Source: Deltaproteobacteria bacterium
Lineage (GTDB): Bacteria > Desulfobacterota > Desulfarculia > Adiutricales > Adiutricaceae
DNA length: 38,986 bases
Assembly: GCA_031263485.1 (NCBI GenBank)
Contig: JAISFS010000187.1
Location: forward strand, 1-38,986
Direction of reading: 5' to 3'
Shown here: positions 1 through 9,341 of the stretch, in pieces
Position numbering within the stretch: position 1 is the first letter of the stretch
Layout: every line of letters starts with the position of its first letter
Notes under the pieces: generated by a model
What the model was told of the DNA's origin: nothing
The model's database searches: none
What the model saw: the letters and a program-made list of their open reading frames with translations, nothing else
Made by a program: the position numbers and the translations under genes

Positions 1-2134
1 GGAGATCGGAGCGGCCCTTTCGCGTCGGCCACAGGCTCCGGACATGACGGTCCCGCGGTCGGGGAGGCACTTGGCGTGCCTCTTGGTGACCGCGATGACC
101 TTCAGGTCGGCATTGACAAGCCCATTGAGGATGGCCTTCCGGCAGACGTCGGCGCCATGCCGACTGTCTTACATCACGGTTTCGTTGCCCGTTTCCATTT
201 CCACATCTTCCTGTCGGGCTGGAACCTCCAGGCAATGGCAGCTCAGGGGCGATTTAGTGAACCCTCAATGCGGCAATAAGCGAACGATGGCGCATTCTGG
301 GACCTTCCGAATTGAAGCGGGTCATGTCGAATGTGCAGACAATCATGTCAGGGTGACGTCAGCAATCTGGTGAGTAGCGGGCGATGTCTTGGCAAAAGCG
401 AAAATGACGATCTGGAATGGATCTGAGCCATCAACCTACTGAACCTTCGGTCCGTAACGGGGGCTCCAGTTTTCGGCGATACGGTCCGCAATTGTTCCTC
501 ATTTCCGCGTATCGTAAATGATATCCCTGTATCCGGAAGATATTTCAACGCGACATCACTCCACGAGACTTTCGGATGGAGTCATCGGCATGATGAACTC
601 CCGAGCCATGCCATCCTCTATCGCGCCATGATGTCGTGGGCCAGATTTTGCGGAGGAATTTTTTGATAAGAAGAAGCCGAGAATGTTGTCATAACTCGGA
701 ACGATTGAGTACTATGCAAGTTGTTTGTCCACTGCGCGAAATGCCGGTGAAGCGGTTGCCGAAAAGATTCGATTGCTCTTTCGATTCGTCATGTCCGTGC
801 CTCCGGATGAGTAACCGCAGGGGTGAGCCGAATTTCGGGAGTGAAATCTTCGGGATCCATACCTGCGGTCGGCTTCTCGTTTCTGCATGACAGACGTGTT
901 GATCGATGGTATGGAGTGTAGCTTGTCCGGATCGTTGACGCCGCACGCTTCAGTAAGACGGCTCGGATATTATGCTCGCTCGACAAGACTCGCAATAGGG
1001 AACGTGGATGCCGACGAAGGGCATGGCGGGGATCGATGGGACGGGTTAAAAAGCTCCCGTCTGCCTTGCCGTCGATATCCTTGCGAGTCAAGGCGGGTTA
1101 GTCTGAGGAAAGATGTTCACAGGCGAACGTTGTTGACGTATTCAGATGTCGATATGTCAAACCGACTACGGGCTTTTCTTGAGCATTTCGTGCCCCGGCT
1201 GGCAGGTCGGCGTAAACGGCAGATACTGGATGAAACCGATGCGGAAGTCACGGATGCCCGATCCTTTCGAAAGTTGCCACCTAAAGAAACGATTAATGAT
1301 GCGATTCAGCCTTAATATGAAATATAATACTTGCTTTGAAACTAAATTAATATTTTCTGGTATTCTTATGCATTGTTGACAGCTGGAACAGCCATGAGGC
1401 CGTTCACGAGATGGCTGCCCGGCATGAAGTTCCGTCCTTGAGGTCAGATTGGGGCCCAGAACATGCCGGTATGGGCCAAAGATCCGATCCGGCTGAGCGG
1501 GAGAAGCGCCGACGTCCAGGGCCAGAATCATTGAGCGGGATTGTCTTTTCGGGAGCACGGGCATGAGAGGATGAAATCGATATGGAATCGCTTGATGTGT
1601 CAACAGTCATTTCAGAATTGAATGACAAATAAAGCTAGGGATTGTTAAGTATTAATAGCCATAAAACAAATCAATACAGGCTTTCTGCATTTAAAAAAGC
1701 TTCTTAAGGATTTAATGCTATTATGTTGCATCTGTTGACCGTTTTTGAGTCAGGTTCTATTTTTCAGCCTTGAAACGCGTCGCATCCCCGATGATTGGCT
1801 TATCCTGTAGTATTGAAGTCGCAGGTGTACAGCTATCGTGTTTTCGTCTTTTTGAATTTTGAAGAGGGGTGGCAGGAGGCATCCGGCACCGATACCACGG
1901 ACCGCGTCGGCGTCCCGATGGCTCTCCAATGCAGGCGGCTTGTCCTCAAGGTTGCCGGTCCGGTCACGTCAGCCGGATGGCGGCCCCTTCGCCCTATCCC
2001 CTCACGTTGCGCATTCCCTTCCGGCAACGCGTTTCGAAACTCTGCGGAAGGCCACTCACTTCCGATAGACGCTTCAGCAGCACGCTGAAGCCTCACATTC
2101 CGGTTTCAGGCTCTGAGACCCGCCCCGCCTTCTG

Positions 2135-2205
2135 GCCCCAGTCGCTCACTCCTGCCTCACGCCCCAGTCGTTCACTCCACCTTCGCGCGCCGGTCGCTCA
2201 CTCCC
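2135..2205. repeat. 26-nt tandem repeat, about 2.7 copies
   Basis: Copies start at 2135, 2161 and 2187 and share the core CAGTCGCTCACTCC with a few substitutions. The array lies in DNA with no gene. It has the same unit length as the much larger array at 17855-18306, but a different sequence. Confidence 0.7.
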
Positions 2206-3510
2206 GTTTAAAACTCCAGAATCAACTTGAAATTTCCGTATCAACCGTCACAGCCAGCCCTTCATCGAAGCAGCGTAAGGGCTAACGCTCCACGTCCCGG
2301 ACGCGTGAAGTTCCTGGCTATGCCGGACGACCTGAATCGCGTGCCTGATGCTGGGGACGTCCCCTGACACGGGTACGGCAGGTCGGGGATAAGCGCGTTT
2401 CCAGAGAGAGAGAATGTGAGAGCCACCCTGAACAACAGAACAGGAAAAGCGGGAGAGCCGTGTCGAGGCATCGGAAGGTGCTTGGCATGGAATTTGCCGT
2501 TGCTGTCTCTTTCTCTCTCTCGACGGGCATCATGGCTCGCGCGTCAGACGGCTGAAGTTTTCCCGACGATGACGATGGGTTCGCCCGCGCCTTTTCCTTG
2601 CCGAGAAGGGCGGATTGCATTTTGCCGCCTGGCCGGGCCGTTCCAGGGTCCGGTCTTGCGGCAATTTTCCCGTATGGAAGGCAATGTCTGCAACTGAAGG
2701 ATGTCGCTGTCTGATAAACCATTGATAACACTGACTTATTGGATGGCGGAGCAAAGTCATGGCGCCTAAAGTCGGTGACATTGGTTTGGAAGAAGGATCG
2801 TGGCTGACAAGACCGGATTGACCGCCTCGCGTCGGAGAGCTTTGCCTGATCGGCATGGGCATCGATGACGCCCGATCCGGCGACGTTTGTCAAGCATATC
2901 CCTCGATCCCGGACATGCCTTCGGATACTGCGGATTTGGGAGGCAAGACGACAGGAACCGGCGCCAAATCGCGCCATTAACGGCGTGGATCCTCGGACAA
3001 TATCCGCCGATGTTCAAGATTGACGGTGGGCTTCGTCTGAATCTCTCCGGCATGCGGACTTCAGGAAACCATTGCGGACATTTAGCTTCCCCCATCCTAT
3101 CGTCGCCAATTCGCTTAGATTGGGTCAGCATGGATCTGTCCTTGCGGATAGCCTCTCTTGCCATCGAACGGTCGCCGACCCGGATGGCGGGCCGTACGCG
3201 GCAGGTGAGGCATGTGCATCCGGTGACCTCATGGAGGCCGAGGCCAGCCGTCTCGTGGAATGGGTATGCCGGCACGGAAGTCGGTCGTGTTCCATCCGGG
3301 ACATCGCATCATCATGACGTCACACTGCTCGTGAAGTTGCATCCCCATGCGATATTTGCCTGCCTGGAGACGAAAATCGGCATCTCTTCCCATAATTTGA
3401 AAGCGAAACCTTGGCAGGCCTCTGCATACGAGAAATCTGCATACGAGAATCAAGTTGATATTAGCGACTGACGACCACCGGTTTTATCCGCCTTGTCTGC
3501 TCATCATTTA

Positions 3511-3528
3511 GATAATTTCAGGATTATC
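3511..3528. promoter_or_regulatory. Inverted repeat upstream of the transporter operon, candidate metal-regulator operator
   Basis: GATAATttcaggATTATC is a perfect 6-bp inverted repeat with a 6-nt spacer, about 135 nt before the binding-protein start. The half-site matches the Fur-family hexamer GATAAT. The spacing differs from the classical 19-bp Fur box, so assignment to Fur, NikR or another regulator is inference. Downstream, at 3558-3640, several G4/C4 runs could fold the leader RNA. Confidence 0.3.
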
Positions 3529-3663
3529 CCCCATTCGCACGATTCAGGATTTTCAGACGGGGCTAGTTCCCCATTAGCGAGTCAAGTAACCAGCCCATGG
3601 GGAGCGCCCCTCTCGTTCCGATGGGGGAAACCGTGAGCGTTTATCCAACAAAAAAGGATGAGA

Positions 3664-5214
3664 ATGATGAAGATCAGGATTTTTCTCGTAGCCATTGCGG
3701 TGATACTGCTCTCCAATCTCAGTCCGGCCATGGCCGGGCCCGATGATACCGTAAAAATCGGGGTGGTGGGGTTCTATGACAATCTGGATCCAACAGAAGG
3801 CTACAACGGCTGGGCTGTGACCCGGTATGGGGTGGGAGAGACCCTGGTCCATTTCGACGAGATAATGAATCTTGAGCCCTGGCTTGCCGAAGGATGGACC
3901 TTGAGCGACGACAAGCTGACCTGGACCTTCAAAATCAGGGGCAACGTCAAGTTCTCCAACGGCAAGCCCATGACGGCAGATGCGGTCAAGAAATCCCTTG
4001 AACGGTCTTTTGCCAAAAGCCAGAGGGCATCGGCAGGATTTTTCGAGTACGAGTCCATGACGGTCGACGGGGACAGCCTGGCAATCAAGACCAAGAACCC
4101 CACCCCCAGCCTGCCCGGCTGCCTTGCCGACCCGTTGTTCCTGATCGTGGACGTAGACGCCGACAAGGGCGACGCGTTCGCCACCAAGGGCCCGATCGGT
4201 ACCGGACCCTATTCGATAAAGTCGTTTTCCAGGGGACTGACCGTTGTGGAGAGAAACCCGTACTACTGGGACGGCGAGGTGCCGTTCAAGGAAGTGACCA
4301 TCCAGACCATCGACGACACCAATACCCGCACCATGGCCCTCCAGAGCGGCGAAATCGGCTTCGCGGTCAACGTGGCGGCGAGCGACGTGTCCCTTTTCCG
4401 CGGCAAGCCGGACTTTACCGTGGAGGAGGTTGCCTCGCTCAGGACGGTGTTCTCCTTCATGAACCAGCACGGACCTCTGGCAGACATCAAGCTGCGCCAG
4501 GCCGTCATCCGGGCCCTCAACAGGGAGGCGTACGCGAAATCCCTCCTGCACGACACCTTCACCCCCGGCAAGGCCCCGGTGCCGCCTTCCCTGGATTACG
4601 GCTTCAATCAGTTGAAGGATCCCAACGCCTTCGACGTGAACGGAGCCAAGGCGCTATTGGCGGAGGCGGGGTACAGGGACACGGACGGCGACGGATACGT
4701 GGAAAAGGACGGCAGGAAGATCACCCTGCAGCATATCATCTACAACAGCCGGGCGGAGTTGCCCATCCTTGCCGAGGCCTCTCAGGCCGACCTCAAGGCC
4801 GTCGGGATCGACGTGGAAGTCCAGAGCTATGATTACACGTCGCTTTTGGAAATCCAGGCGGAGGGGAAATACGACCTGCTGATCTGGAACGTCATCACGG
4901 CCAACACCGGTGACCCGGAACACTATCTCCGCGAATTGTGGAAGACGTATTCGGAGCAGACCAAGAACACCAACACCGCCGGATATTCCAACCCTCAGGT
5001 GGACAGCCTCATGGACAAGCTTGCGGTTGAGTTCGACGTGTCAGTCCGCCGTCAGCTGATGATCGATATCCAGCAGCTCATCATGAACGATGCCGCATCG
5101 GTTTTCTTCGCTTATCCCGAGACCAACATCATCTTCAACAACAAGATGCTCAAGGGCGTGAGGATGTTGCCATCGGACTACTACTGGCTCACCAAAGACG
5201 TGGCGCCCGTCTGA
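3664..5214 (+). CDS. Family-5 periplasmic solute-binding protein of a peptide/nickel/opine ABC importer
   Basis: Captures a ligand in the periplasm and hands it to the permeases encoded downstream. The precursor starts with a basic, hydrophobic signal peptide ending at about AMA-GP (near residue 26). The mature part has the SBP_bac_5 order: 'EPWLAEGW', a 'LTWTFKIR..VKFSNGKP' block, 'GTGPY', and 'DIKLRQAVIRALNRE' near the middle. The length of about 516 residues is normal for the family. The AAGGATGAG stretch at 3654-3662 is a good ribosome binding site for ATG 3664 or 3667, so ATG 3658 lies inside it and is less likely. First gene of a seven-gene operon. The overall style resembles NikA/DppA/OppA proteins; I cannot tell nickel-chelate from peptide or opine binding. 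No lipobox cysteine is seen. Confidence 0.9.
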   Translation: MMKIRIFLVAIAVILLSNLSPAMAGPDDTVKIGVVGFYDNLDPTEGYNGWAVTRYGVGETLVHFDEIMNLEPWLAEGWTLSDDKLTWTFKIRGNVKFSNGKPMTADAVKKSLERSFAKSQRASAGFFEYESMTVDGDSLAIKTKNPTPSLPGCLADPLFLIVDVDADKGDAFATKGPIGTGPYSIKSFSRGLTVVERNPYYWDGEVPFKEVTIQTIDDTNTRTMALQSGEIGFAVNVAASDVSLFRGKPDFTVEEVASLRTVFSFMNQHGPLADIKLRQAVIRALNREAYAKSLLHDTFTPGKAPVPPSLDYGFNQLKDPNAFDVNGAKALLAEAGYRDTDGDGYVEKDGRKITLQHIIYNSRAELPILAEASQADLKAVGIDVEVQSYDYTSLLEIQAEGKYDLLIWNVITANTGDPEHYLRELWKTYSEQTKNTNTAGYSNPQVDSLMDKLAVEFDVSVRRQLMIDIQQLIMNDAASVFFAYPETNIIFNNKMLKGVRMLPSDYYWLTKDVAPV

Positions 5215-5220
5215 GGCAGA

Positions 5221-5238
5221 CGGGACCGAACCGTCCCG
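5221..5238 (+). promoter_or_regulatory. Intercistronic hairpin between binding protein and ATPase genes
   Basis: CGGGAC at 5221-5226 pairs with GTCCCG at 5233-5238 across a 6-nt loop, in the 33-nt gap after the binding-protein stop. There is no T-run, so it is more likely an mRNA-stabilising or partial-attenuation element than a full terminator. Such hairpins commonly keep binding-protein mRNA in excess over the membrane components. That role is inferred here. Confidence 0.4.
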
Positions 5239-5247
5239 AAGTATCCC

Positions 5248-6024
5248 ATGCTGCTAGAGATAAACAACCTGTCCGTCAGATACGGCGACAATCCTTCCAG
5301 CCTCCACGACTTCGCCCTGTGCCTGGCGGACGGGGAAATCCTCGGGCTGGTCGGCGAGAGCGGTTGCGGGAAGAGTACGGTTATCCGCTCGATTCTCGGG
5401 ACTCTTCCGGAAACCGCCCGTATAGAGTCTGGCGAGATCCTGTTCGACGGAAAGGATCTCCTGCGAAACAGCCGAAAGCAATGGCGCAGTCTCAGGGGTT
5501 CCAGGATTTCCATGATATTCCAGGACTGCGGTTCCATGATGAACCCGGTAGTCAAGATCGGGCGCCAGTTCGTCCAGTTCATCAAGACGCACAGGCCGGA
5601 CATGGGCAAGAAGGAGGCGCGGGAGCTGGCGAAGGAAATGCTGGCAAGCATGCGGCTTTCCAACCCGGGGCATATCATGGACGGGTACCCTTTCGAGCTC
5701 TCCGGAGGCATGCGCCAGCGGGTGGGAATCGCCATGGCCATGACATTCCATCCGCGGATATTGCTGGCAGACGAGCCCACCTCTGCCTTAGACGTCACCA
5801 CGCAGACGCAGATCGTCCGCCAGATGATGGATCTCCGGGACGGATTCGGCACATCGATCATCATCGTCACCCACAATTTCGGCGTGGCGGCCTACATGAC
5901 CGATCGCCTCATGGTCATGCGACAGGGCCTGGTGGTCGAGGAGGGGGAAAGCTCCGCCATCGTGGAAAGACCTGCCCACGAGTACACCCAAAGCCTGATT
6001 GGGGCAATCCCGCAGATAGGGTAA
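5248..6024 (+). CDS. ABC transporter ATPase, DppD/NikD type
   Basis: First of two nucleotide-binding subunits energising the importer at the inner face of the cytoplasmic membrane. Visible motifs: Walker A GESGCGKS at residues 36-43, Q-loop in 'MIFQD' near 89-93, signature LSGGM at 151-155, Walker B ILLADE at 171-176 and a D-loop 'SALD'. At 258 residues it is shorter than typical DppD (about 330), because it ends after 'YTQSLIGAIPQ' and lacks the C-terminal oligopeptide-transporter extension. The partner ATPase retains that extension. This short form is common in NikD-like proteins. The start ATG follows the hairpin with only a weak ribosome binding site, and the next gene begins 5 nt after its stop, implying translational coupling. 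Confidence 0.9.
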   Translation: MLLEINNLSVRYGDNPSSLHDFALCLADGEILGLVGESGCGKSTVIRSILGTLPETARIESGEILFDGKDLLRNSRKQWRSLRGSRISMIFQDCGSMMNPVVKIGRQFVQFIKTHRPDMGKKEARELAKEMLASMRLSNPGHIMDGYPFELSGGMRQRVGIAMAMTFHPRILLADEPTSALDVTTQTQIVRQMMDLRDGFGTSIIIVTHNFGVAAYMTDRLMVMRQGLVVEEGESSAIVERPAHEYTQSLIGAIPQIG

Positions 6025-6029
6025 CGCCT

Positions 6030-6986
6030 ATGACTGAAATCATCCTGGAAGCCAGGAACGTCAGCAAGCTGTTCGCCGCGCAGGGCCGCGGCGCGGGGGA
6101 CGGCATGCTCAAGGCCCTGAACGACGTGAGTCTCAAGGTCACCAAGGGAAGGTCACTGGGCCTTGTCGGCGAAAGCGGCTGCGGGAAAAGCACTTTCGTC
6201 AAGTGTCTCCTCAACCTTTTCCCGCCTACGCAAGGCGCCTTCTTCTATCGCGGCAGGAACCTGAGCGAACTCAAGGGCGAGGAGCTCCGTCAGAGCCGCA
6301 GGCACATACAGATAGTGTTCCAGGATCCGGCGACCTCATTCAACCCGAGGATGACCGTGGAGGAGATCGTCTGCGAGCCTTTGCTCAATTTCAAGCTGAT
6401 TTCCAAAAAGCAGACGAGATCCAGGGCCGAGGAGCTGCTGGCCATGGTCGAGCTTCCGTCAGACTACGTGTCCCGCAGGCCTCTCCACATGAGCGGGGGA
6501 CAGCGCCAGAGGGTCGGCTTGGCCCGGGCACTTGCCCTTTCCCCGGAAATCCTCGTCTGCGACGAGTCCACCTCGGCCCTGGACGTCCTGGTCCAGAAGC
6601 GCATCATCGAGCTTCTTGTGAGGCTCCAGCGGGAACTGGGACTGACCATCATCTTCATCTGCCACGATCTGGCCCTGGTCCAGTCCTTCTGCCACCAGGT
6701 CGCCATCATGTATCTGGGCTCGGTCGTGGAGGTACTGGGGGACGGCCAGATGAAAAGGGCCAGGCATCCCTATACCAGAGCCCTGCTGGACTCGATCTTT
6801 CCCTTGTGTCCGGGCGCGAAGATGGTCATCAAGAACCTTGAAGGCGAGGTGCCCAGTCCGATCGATTCCCCGCCCGGATGTCCTTTCCAGGGCCGCTGTG
6901 AAACGGCGGAAAAGGTCTGTCTGGACGAAAAGCCCAGGCTTGCGGAGCTGGAGCCGGGCCACTTGGTCGCCTGCCACGCCATGTGA
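6030..6986 (+). CDS. ABC transporter ATPase, DppF/NikE type
   Basis: Second ATPase subunit of the importer, 318 residues. Motifs: Walker A GESGCGKS at 47-54, signature 'MSGGQRQRV', Walker B 'ILVCDE' followed by 'STSALD', and an H-loop in 'IFICHDLALVQ'. The C-terminus has the oligopeptide/dipeptide transporter extension with the cysteine pattern GCPFQGRC...VC...ACH typical of this subfamily. The same frame is open far upstream into the previous gene, but homology begins at 'MTEIILEARNVSK', so ATG 6030 is the start. The last Met codon and TGA form ATGTGA, just ahead of the MATE gene. Confidence 0.92.
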   Translation: MTEIILEARNVSKLFAAQGRGAGDGMLKALNDVSLKVTKGRSLGLVGESGCGKSTFVKCLLNLFPPTQGAFFYRGRNLSELKGEELRQSRRHIQIVFQDPATSFNPRMTVEEIVCEPLLNFKLISKKQTRSRAEELLAMVELPSDYVSRRPLHMSGGQRQRVGLARALALSPEILVCDESTSALDVLVQKRIIELLVRLQRELGLTIIFICHDLALVQSFCHQVAIMYLGSVVEVLGDGQMKRARHPYTRALLDSIFPLCPGAKMVIKNLEGEVPSPIDSPPGCPFQGRCETAEKVCLDEKPRLAELEPGHLVACHAM

Positions 6987-7057
6987 TCAGGCGCCTGCCA
7001 TTTCGGCGATGCCGGGTCTTTAGGCGAAGGGAACCCCTGGGGCAGGAGCGTCAGACA

Positions 7058-8362
7058 GTGCGGCTCGACCACCGGTCATTCTTAAGGCTGTCCGGCCCGT
7101 TTATCCTCGCATCGATCACCACATCGCTTCTGGGGGCGGTCGGCACGGCAGTGGTCGGCCACCTTGGAAACGTGGACTATATCGGCGCCGTGGCCCTGGG
7201 CACGGTGATCTTCAACACGCTTTACTGGATGTTCAACTTCCTGCGCATCGTTACGGCAAGCTATTCCTCGCAGGCTTACGGGCGCCGGAACGCGGAGGAG
7301 GCCGCGCTGGCCCTCCTGCGGCCCGGGATGATAGCGCTGGCTTTCGGCATCCTGATGCTCCTCCTGTCGCCGCTCATCGCCAAGGCGTTCATATTGGCGC
7401 TCCGCCCCGATGCCGAGATCAAGGCCCTGGCTTTGGGCTATTTCCGCATCCTGATTTGGGGCGCCCCCCTGGTTCTGGCCAGCTTTTCCCTGTTGGGCTG
7501 GCTGATGGGCCGGATGCGGCTCAAGGCCGTGCTGTTTCTCCAGATCGGGACCAATCTCTTCAACTGCGCCCTGTATTTCGTCTTCGTTTACGGTTTCCGG
7601 ATGGACGTGACCGGCGTCGCCATCGCGACCCTCATCGCCCAGGCCGCCTCTTTCCTGGCCGGACTGTGGCTGGTGCTGGCGACTGACAATGTCAGTTTCA
7701 GGGGCGTCGGGTGGCGGGAGGTCCTGAACCGCCGCGGCATCGCCGAACTCATGTCCACCAATTTCTACCTTTGGCTCAGGACCGGGTGCATGATGGTCAT
7801 GGTAAACGTCTTCATGGCCCGTAGCGCCTCGTTCGGTCCGACCGTCCTCGCGGCGAACGCCATCCTCTTCCAGATCCAGTATATAATGGGCGATGTCCTG
7901 GACGGCTTCGCGAACGCCTCAGGAGTCTATTCCGGCCTTGCCTTGGGCGGAACCGACCGCCGCCTTTTCCGGTCCAACGTCTTCTACACCGGGTTCTGGT
8001 CCGCCGCGGCGGGCATATCCCTCTGTCTGGTTTATCTGGCCCTGGATGAACATTTCCTGCCTCTCTTCACAGACCTGCCGGGCGTCTTGGCCGTCGTTTC
8101 CCAATACTCAGTCTACGTGGCACTCTATCCGCTTCTGGCCGCCGCCGGGGTGGAATATACCGGCCTTTTCAACGGGGCGCTCAAGACACGGCCGGTCTGC
8201 GTGGCCATGATCCTTTCGCTGGCCGTATTCCTCGTCTGCGATTTCCTGCTGGTGCCGTCGAGGGGCAATCGGGGCCTGTGGGAGGCGTTCACGCTGTTTT
8301 ACGTCGGCCGCACAGCGTTCCTTCTGATGTATATGCCCTCTCTGATGCGAAAATTGGCCTGA
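7058..8362 (+). CDS. MATE-family multidrug/metabolite exporter
   Basis: Predicted inner-membrane cation-coupled exporter with about 12 hydrophobic segments, including 'SGPFILASITTSLLGAVGTAVVGHLG' near the N-terminus (written here only as the family landmark: small-residue rich with G-x-x-D/T-x-x-x-V-G-H-L-G). MATE proteins form two six-helix halves and export drugs, siderophores or metabolites. I favour GTG 7058 as start because AGGAG at 7044-7048 sits 9 nt before it. A GTG at 6983 overlapping the ATPase stop would add 25 arginine-rich residues not typical of the family. From 7058 the protein has 434 residues, close to the family norm of about 450. Its position between the ATPase and permease genes of an importer is unusual and suggests it handles the same or a related molecule (inference). 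Confidence 0.9.
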   Translation: MRLDHRSFLRLSGPFILASITTSLLGAVGTAVVGHLGNVDYIGAVALGTVIFNTLYWMFNFLRIVTASYSSQAYGRRNAEEAALALLRPGMIALAFGILMLLLSPLIAKAFILALRPDAEIKALALGYFRILIWGAPLVLASFSLLGWLMGRMRLKAVLFLQIGTNLFNCALYFVFVYGFRMDVTGVAIATLIAQAASFLAGLWLVLATDNVSFRGVGWREVLNRRGIAELMSTNFYLWLRTGCMMVMVNVFMARSASFGPTVLAANAILFQIQYIMGDVLDGFANASGVYSGLALGGTDRRLFRSNVFYTGFWSAAAGISLCLVYLALDEHFLPLFTDLPGVLAVVSQYSVYVALYPLLAAAGVEYTGLFNGALKTRPVCVAMILSLAVFLVCDFLLVPSRGNRGLWEAFTLFYVGRTAFLLMYMPSLMRKLA

Positions 8363-8378
8363 AGCCAGGGTCCGAAAC

Positions 8379-9341
8379 ATGGATGCAGCTACGTTTTTCA
8401 ACAGGCTGGCGCAGATAGCCGTACTTCTCCTGGGAGTGAGCTTCACCTGCTTCTGCCTGACCTTCCTTTCGCCGGGCGATCCGGCGCTGACCATGCTGAC
8501 GTCCGGAGGCAACCGGCCCTCGCCGGAACTCCTCGAGGCCGTGCGGGAGGAAATGGGGCTCAACCGCCCGTTCCTCATCCAGTACGGCTCCTGGCTCGCG
8601 GGGGTGTTCAAGGGGGACCTGGGACGTTCCCTGTCCTCGAAGCTGCCTGTCTGGCAGATTCTGCTTGACCGTTTCCCGGCCACGGCGTTGTTGGCCTTGA
8701 GTTCCCTGGCCATCATGATGGTCGTCTCACTGCCCCTCGGAATCCTTTCCGCAGTGAAGCGGGACACCTGGCCGGATTACCTGATCCGGATGATTTCCTT
8801 CATGGGCATATCCATGCCGGGGTTCTGGGTTGGGCTGATGCTTCTCTACCTTCTTGGGCTGAAGCTGCATTGGTTTCCCATCGCCTCTACCGTCGTGAGC
8901 CTGAAGACCCTTGTCCTTCCGTCCGTGACCCTTGCCGTCAGCATGTCTTCCAAATACGTGCGTCAGGTGCGTACCGCCGTGCTGCAGGAATTGGGCGAGG
9001 ATTACGTCCTGGGGGCACGTGCGCAAGGCCTTTCGGAAACGCTCATCCTCTGGCGCCAGGTCATCCCCAACGCGCTTCTTCCCCTGATCACCATCCTGGG
9101 GCTCTCGCTGGGCTCGCTTCTGGGAGGCACGGCGGTGGTGGAGATCGTCTTTTCGTGGCCCGGCCTGGGCAAGCTGGCCGTCGAATCCATCTCCCTGCGC
9201 GATTATCCGCTGGTGCAGGGCGTGGTGCTGTGGATTACGCTGATATACATGGGTGTCAACCTCCTGGTAGATCTTTCGTATTCCTGGCTGGACCCGAGAC
9301 TCAGGAAGAAAAGGGCGGGAGGCCTTTTCGCATGGAAATGA
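8379..9341 (+). CDS. ABC transporter permease, DppB/NikB type
   Basis: First membrane-spanning subunit of the importer, 320 residues. It has an N-terminal hydrophobic helix and the family block 'LSPGDPALTML', then a periplasmic stretch with 'MGLNRPFLIQYGSWL'. The EAA loop reads 'EDYVLGARAQGLSE' and continues to 'IPNALLPLI', which contacts the ATPases. The end 'LVDLSYSWLDPRLR' is the usual B-subunit terminus (family 'D..Y..LDPR.R'). The start ATG follows the MATE stop by 16 nt with a weak AGGG upstream. The 3' end overlaps the next gene by 10 nt. Confidence 0.92.
   Translation: MDAATFFNRLAQIAVLLLGVSFTCFCLTFLSPGDPALTMLTSGGNRPSPELLEAVREEMGLNRPFLIQYGSWLAGVFKGDLGRSLSSKLPVWQILLDRFPATALLALSSLAIMMVVSLPLGILSAVKRDTWPDYLIRMISFMGISMPGFWVGLMLLYLLGLKLHWFPIASTVVSLKTLVLPSVTLAVSMSSKYVRQVRTAVLQELGEDYVLGARAQGLSETLILWRQVIPNALLPLITILGLSLGSLLGGTAVVEIVFSWPGLGKLAVESISLRDYPLVQGVVLWITLIYMGVNLLVDLSYSWLDPRLRKKRAGGLFAWK

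Larger units (their letters stand above)
1..3663. other. Gene-poor region, no convincing coding sequence
   Basis: About 3.6 kb with only short, mutually overlapping open frames on both strands. None shows a recognisable domain, a good ribosome binding site or a biased codon pattern. The composition is mixed, with AT-rich patches near 1310-1380 and 1625-1760. A 26-nt direct repeat occurs about 2.7 times at 2135-2205 (core CAGTCGCTCACTCC). A weak hairpin with GCAT and ATGC ends lies at 1687-1718. The minus strand at 1-150 reads open for about 50 codons, but I do not recognise the product. This may be decayed genes; I cannot name any ancestor. Confidence 0.6.

Noticed and set aside
1-160. Transposase remnant on the minus strand
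   Set aside because: The frame is open for about 50 codons but shows no DDE motif or terminal repeats that I can identify.
3558-3650. Cobalamin or NiCo riboswitch upstream of the binding protein
   Set aside because: GGGGGAAACCGTGAG recalls part of the cobalamin core, but the rest of the core and the box sequences are absent before the start codon.
5319-6029. Longer N-terminus for the second ABC ATPase
   Set aside because: It is the out-of-frame shadow of the first ATPase gene; the real start is ATG 6030.
8870-9331. Longer N-terminus for the C-type permease
   Set aside because: Shadow of the B-type permease gene. GGGAGG at 9317-9322 supports ATG 9332.
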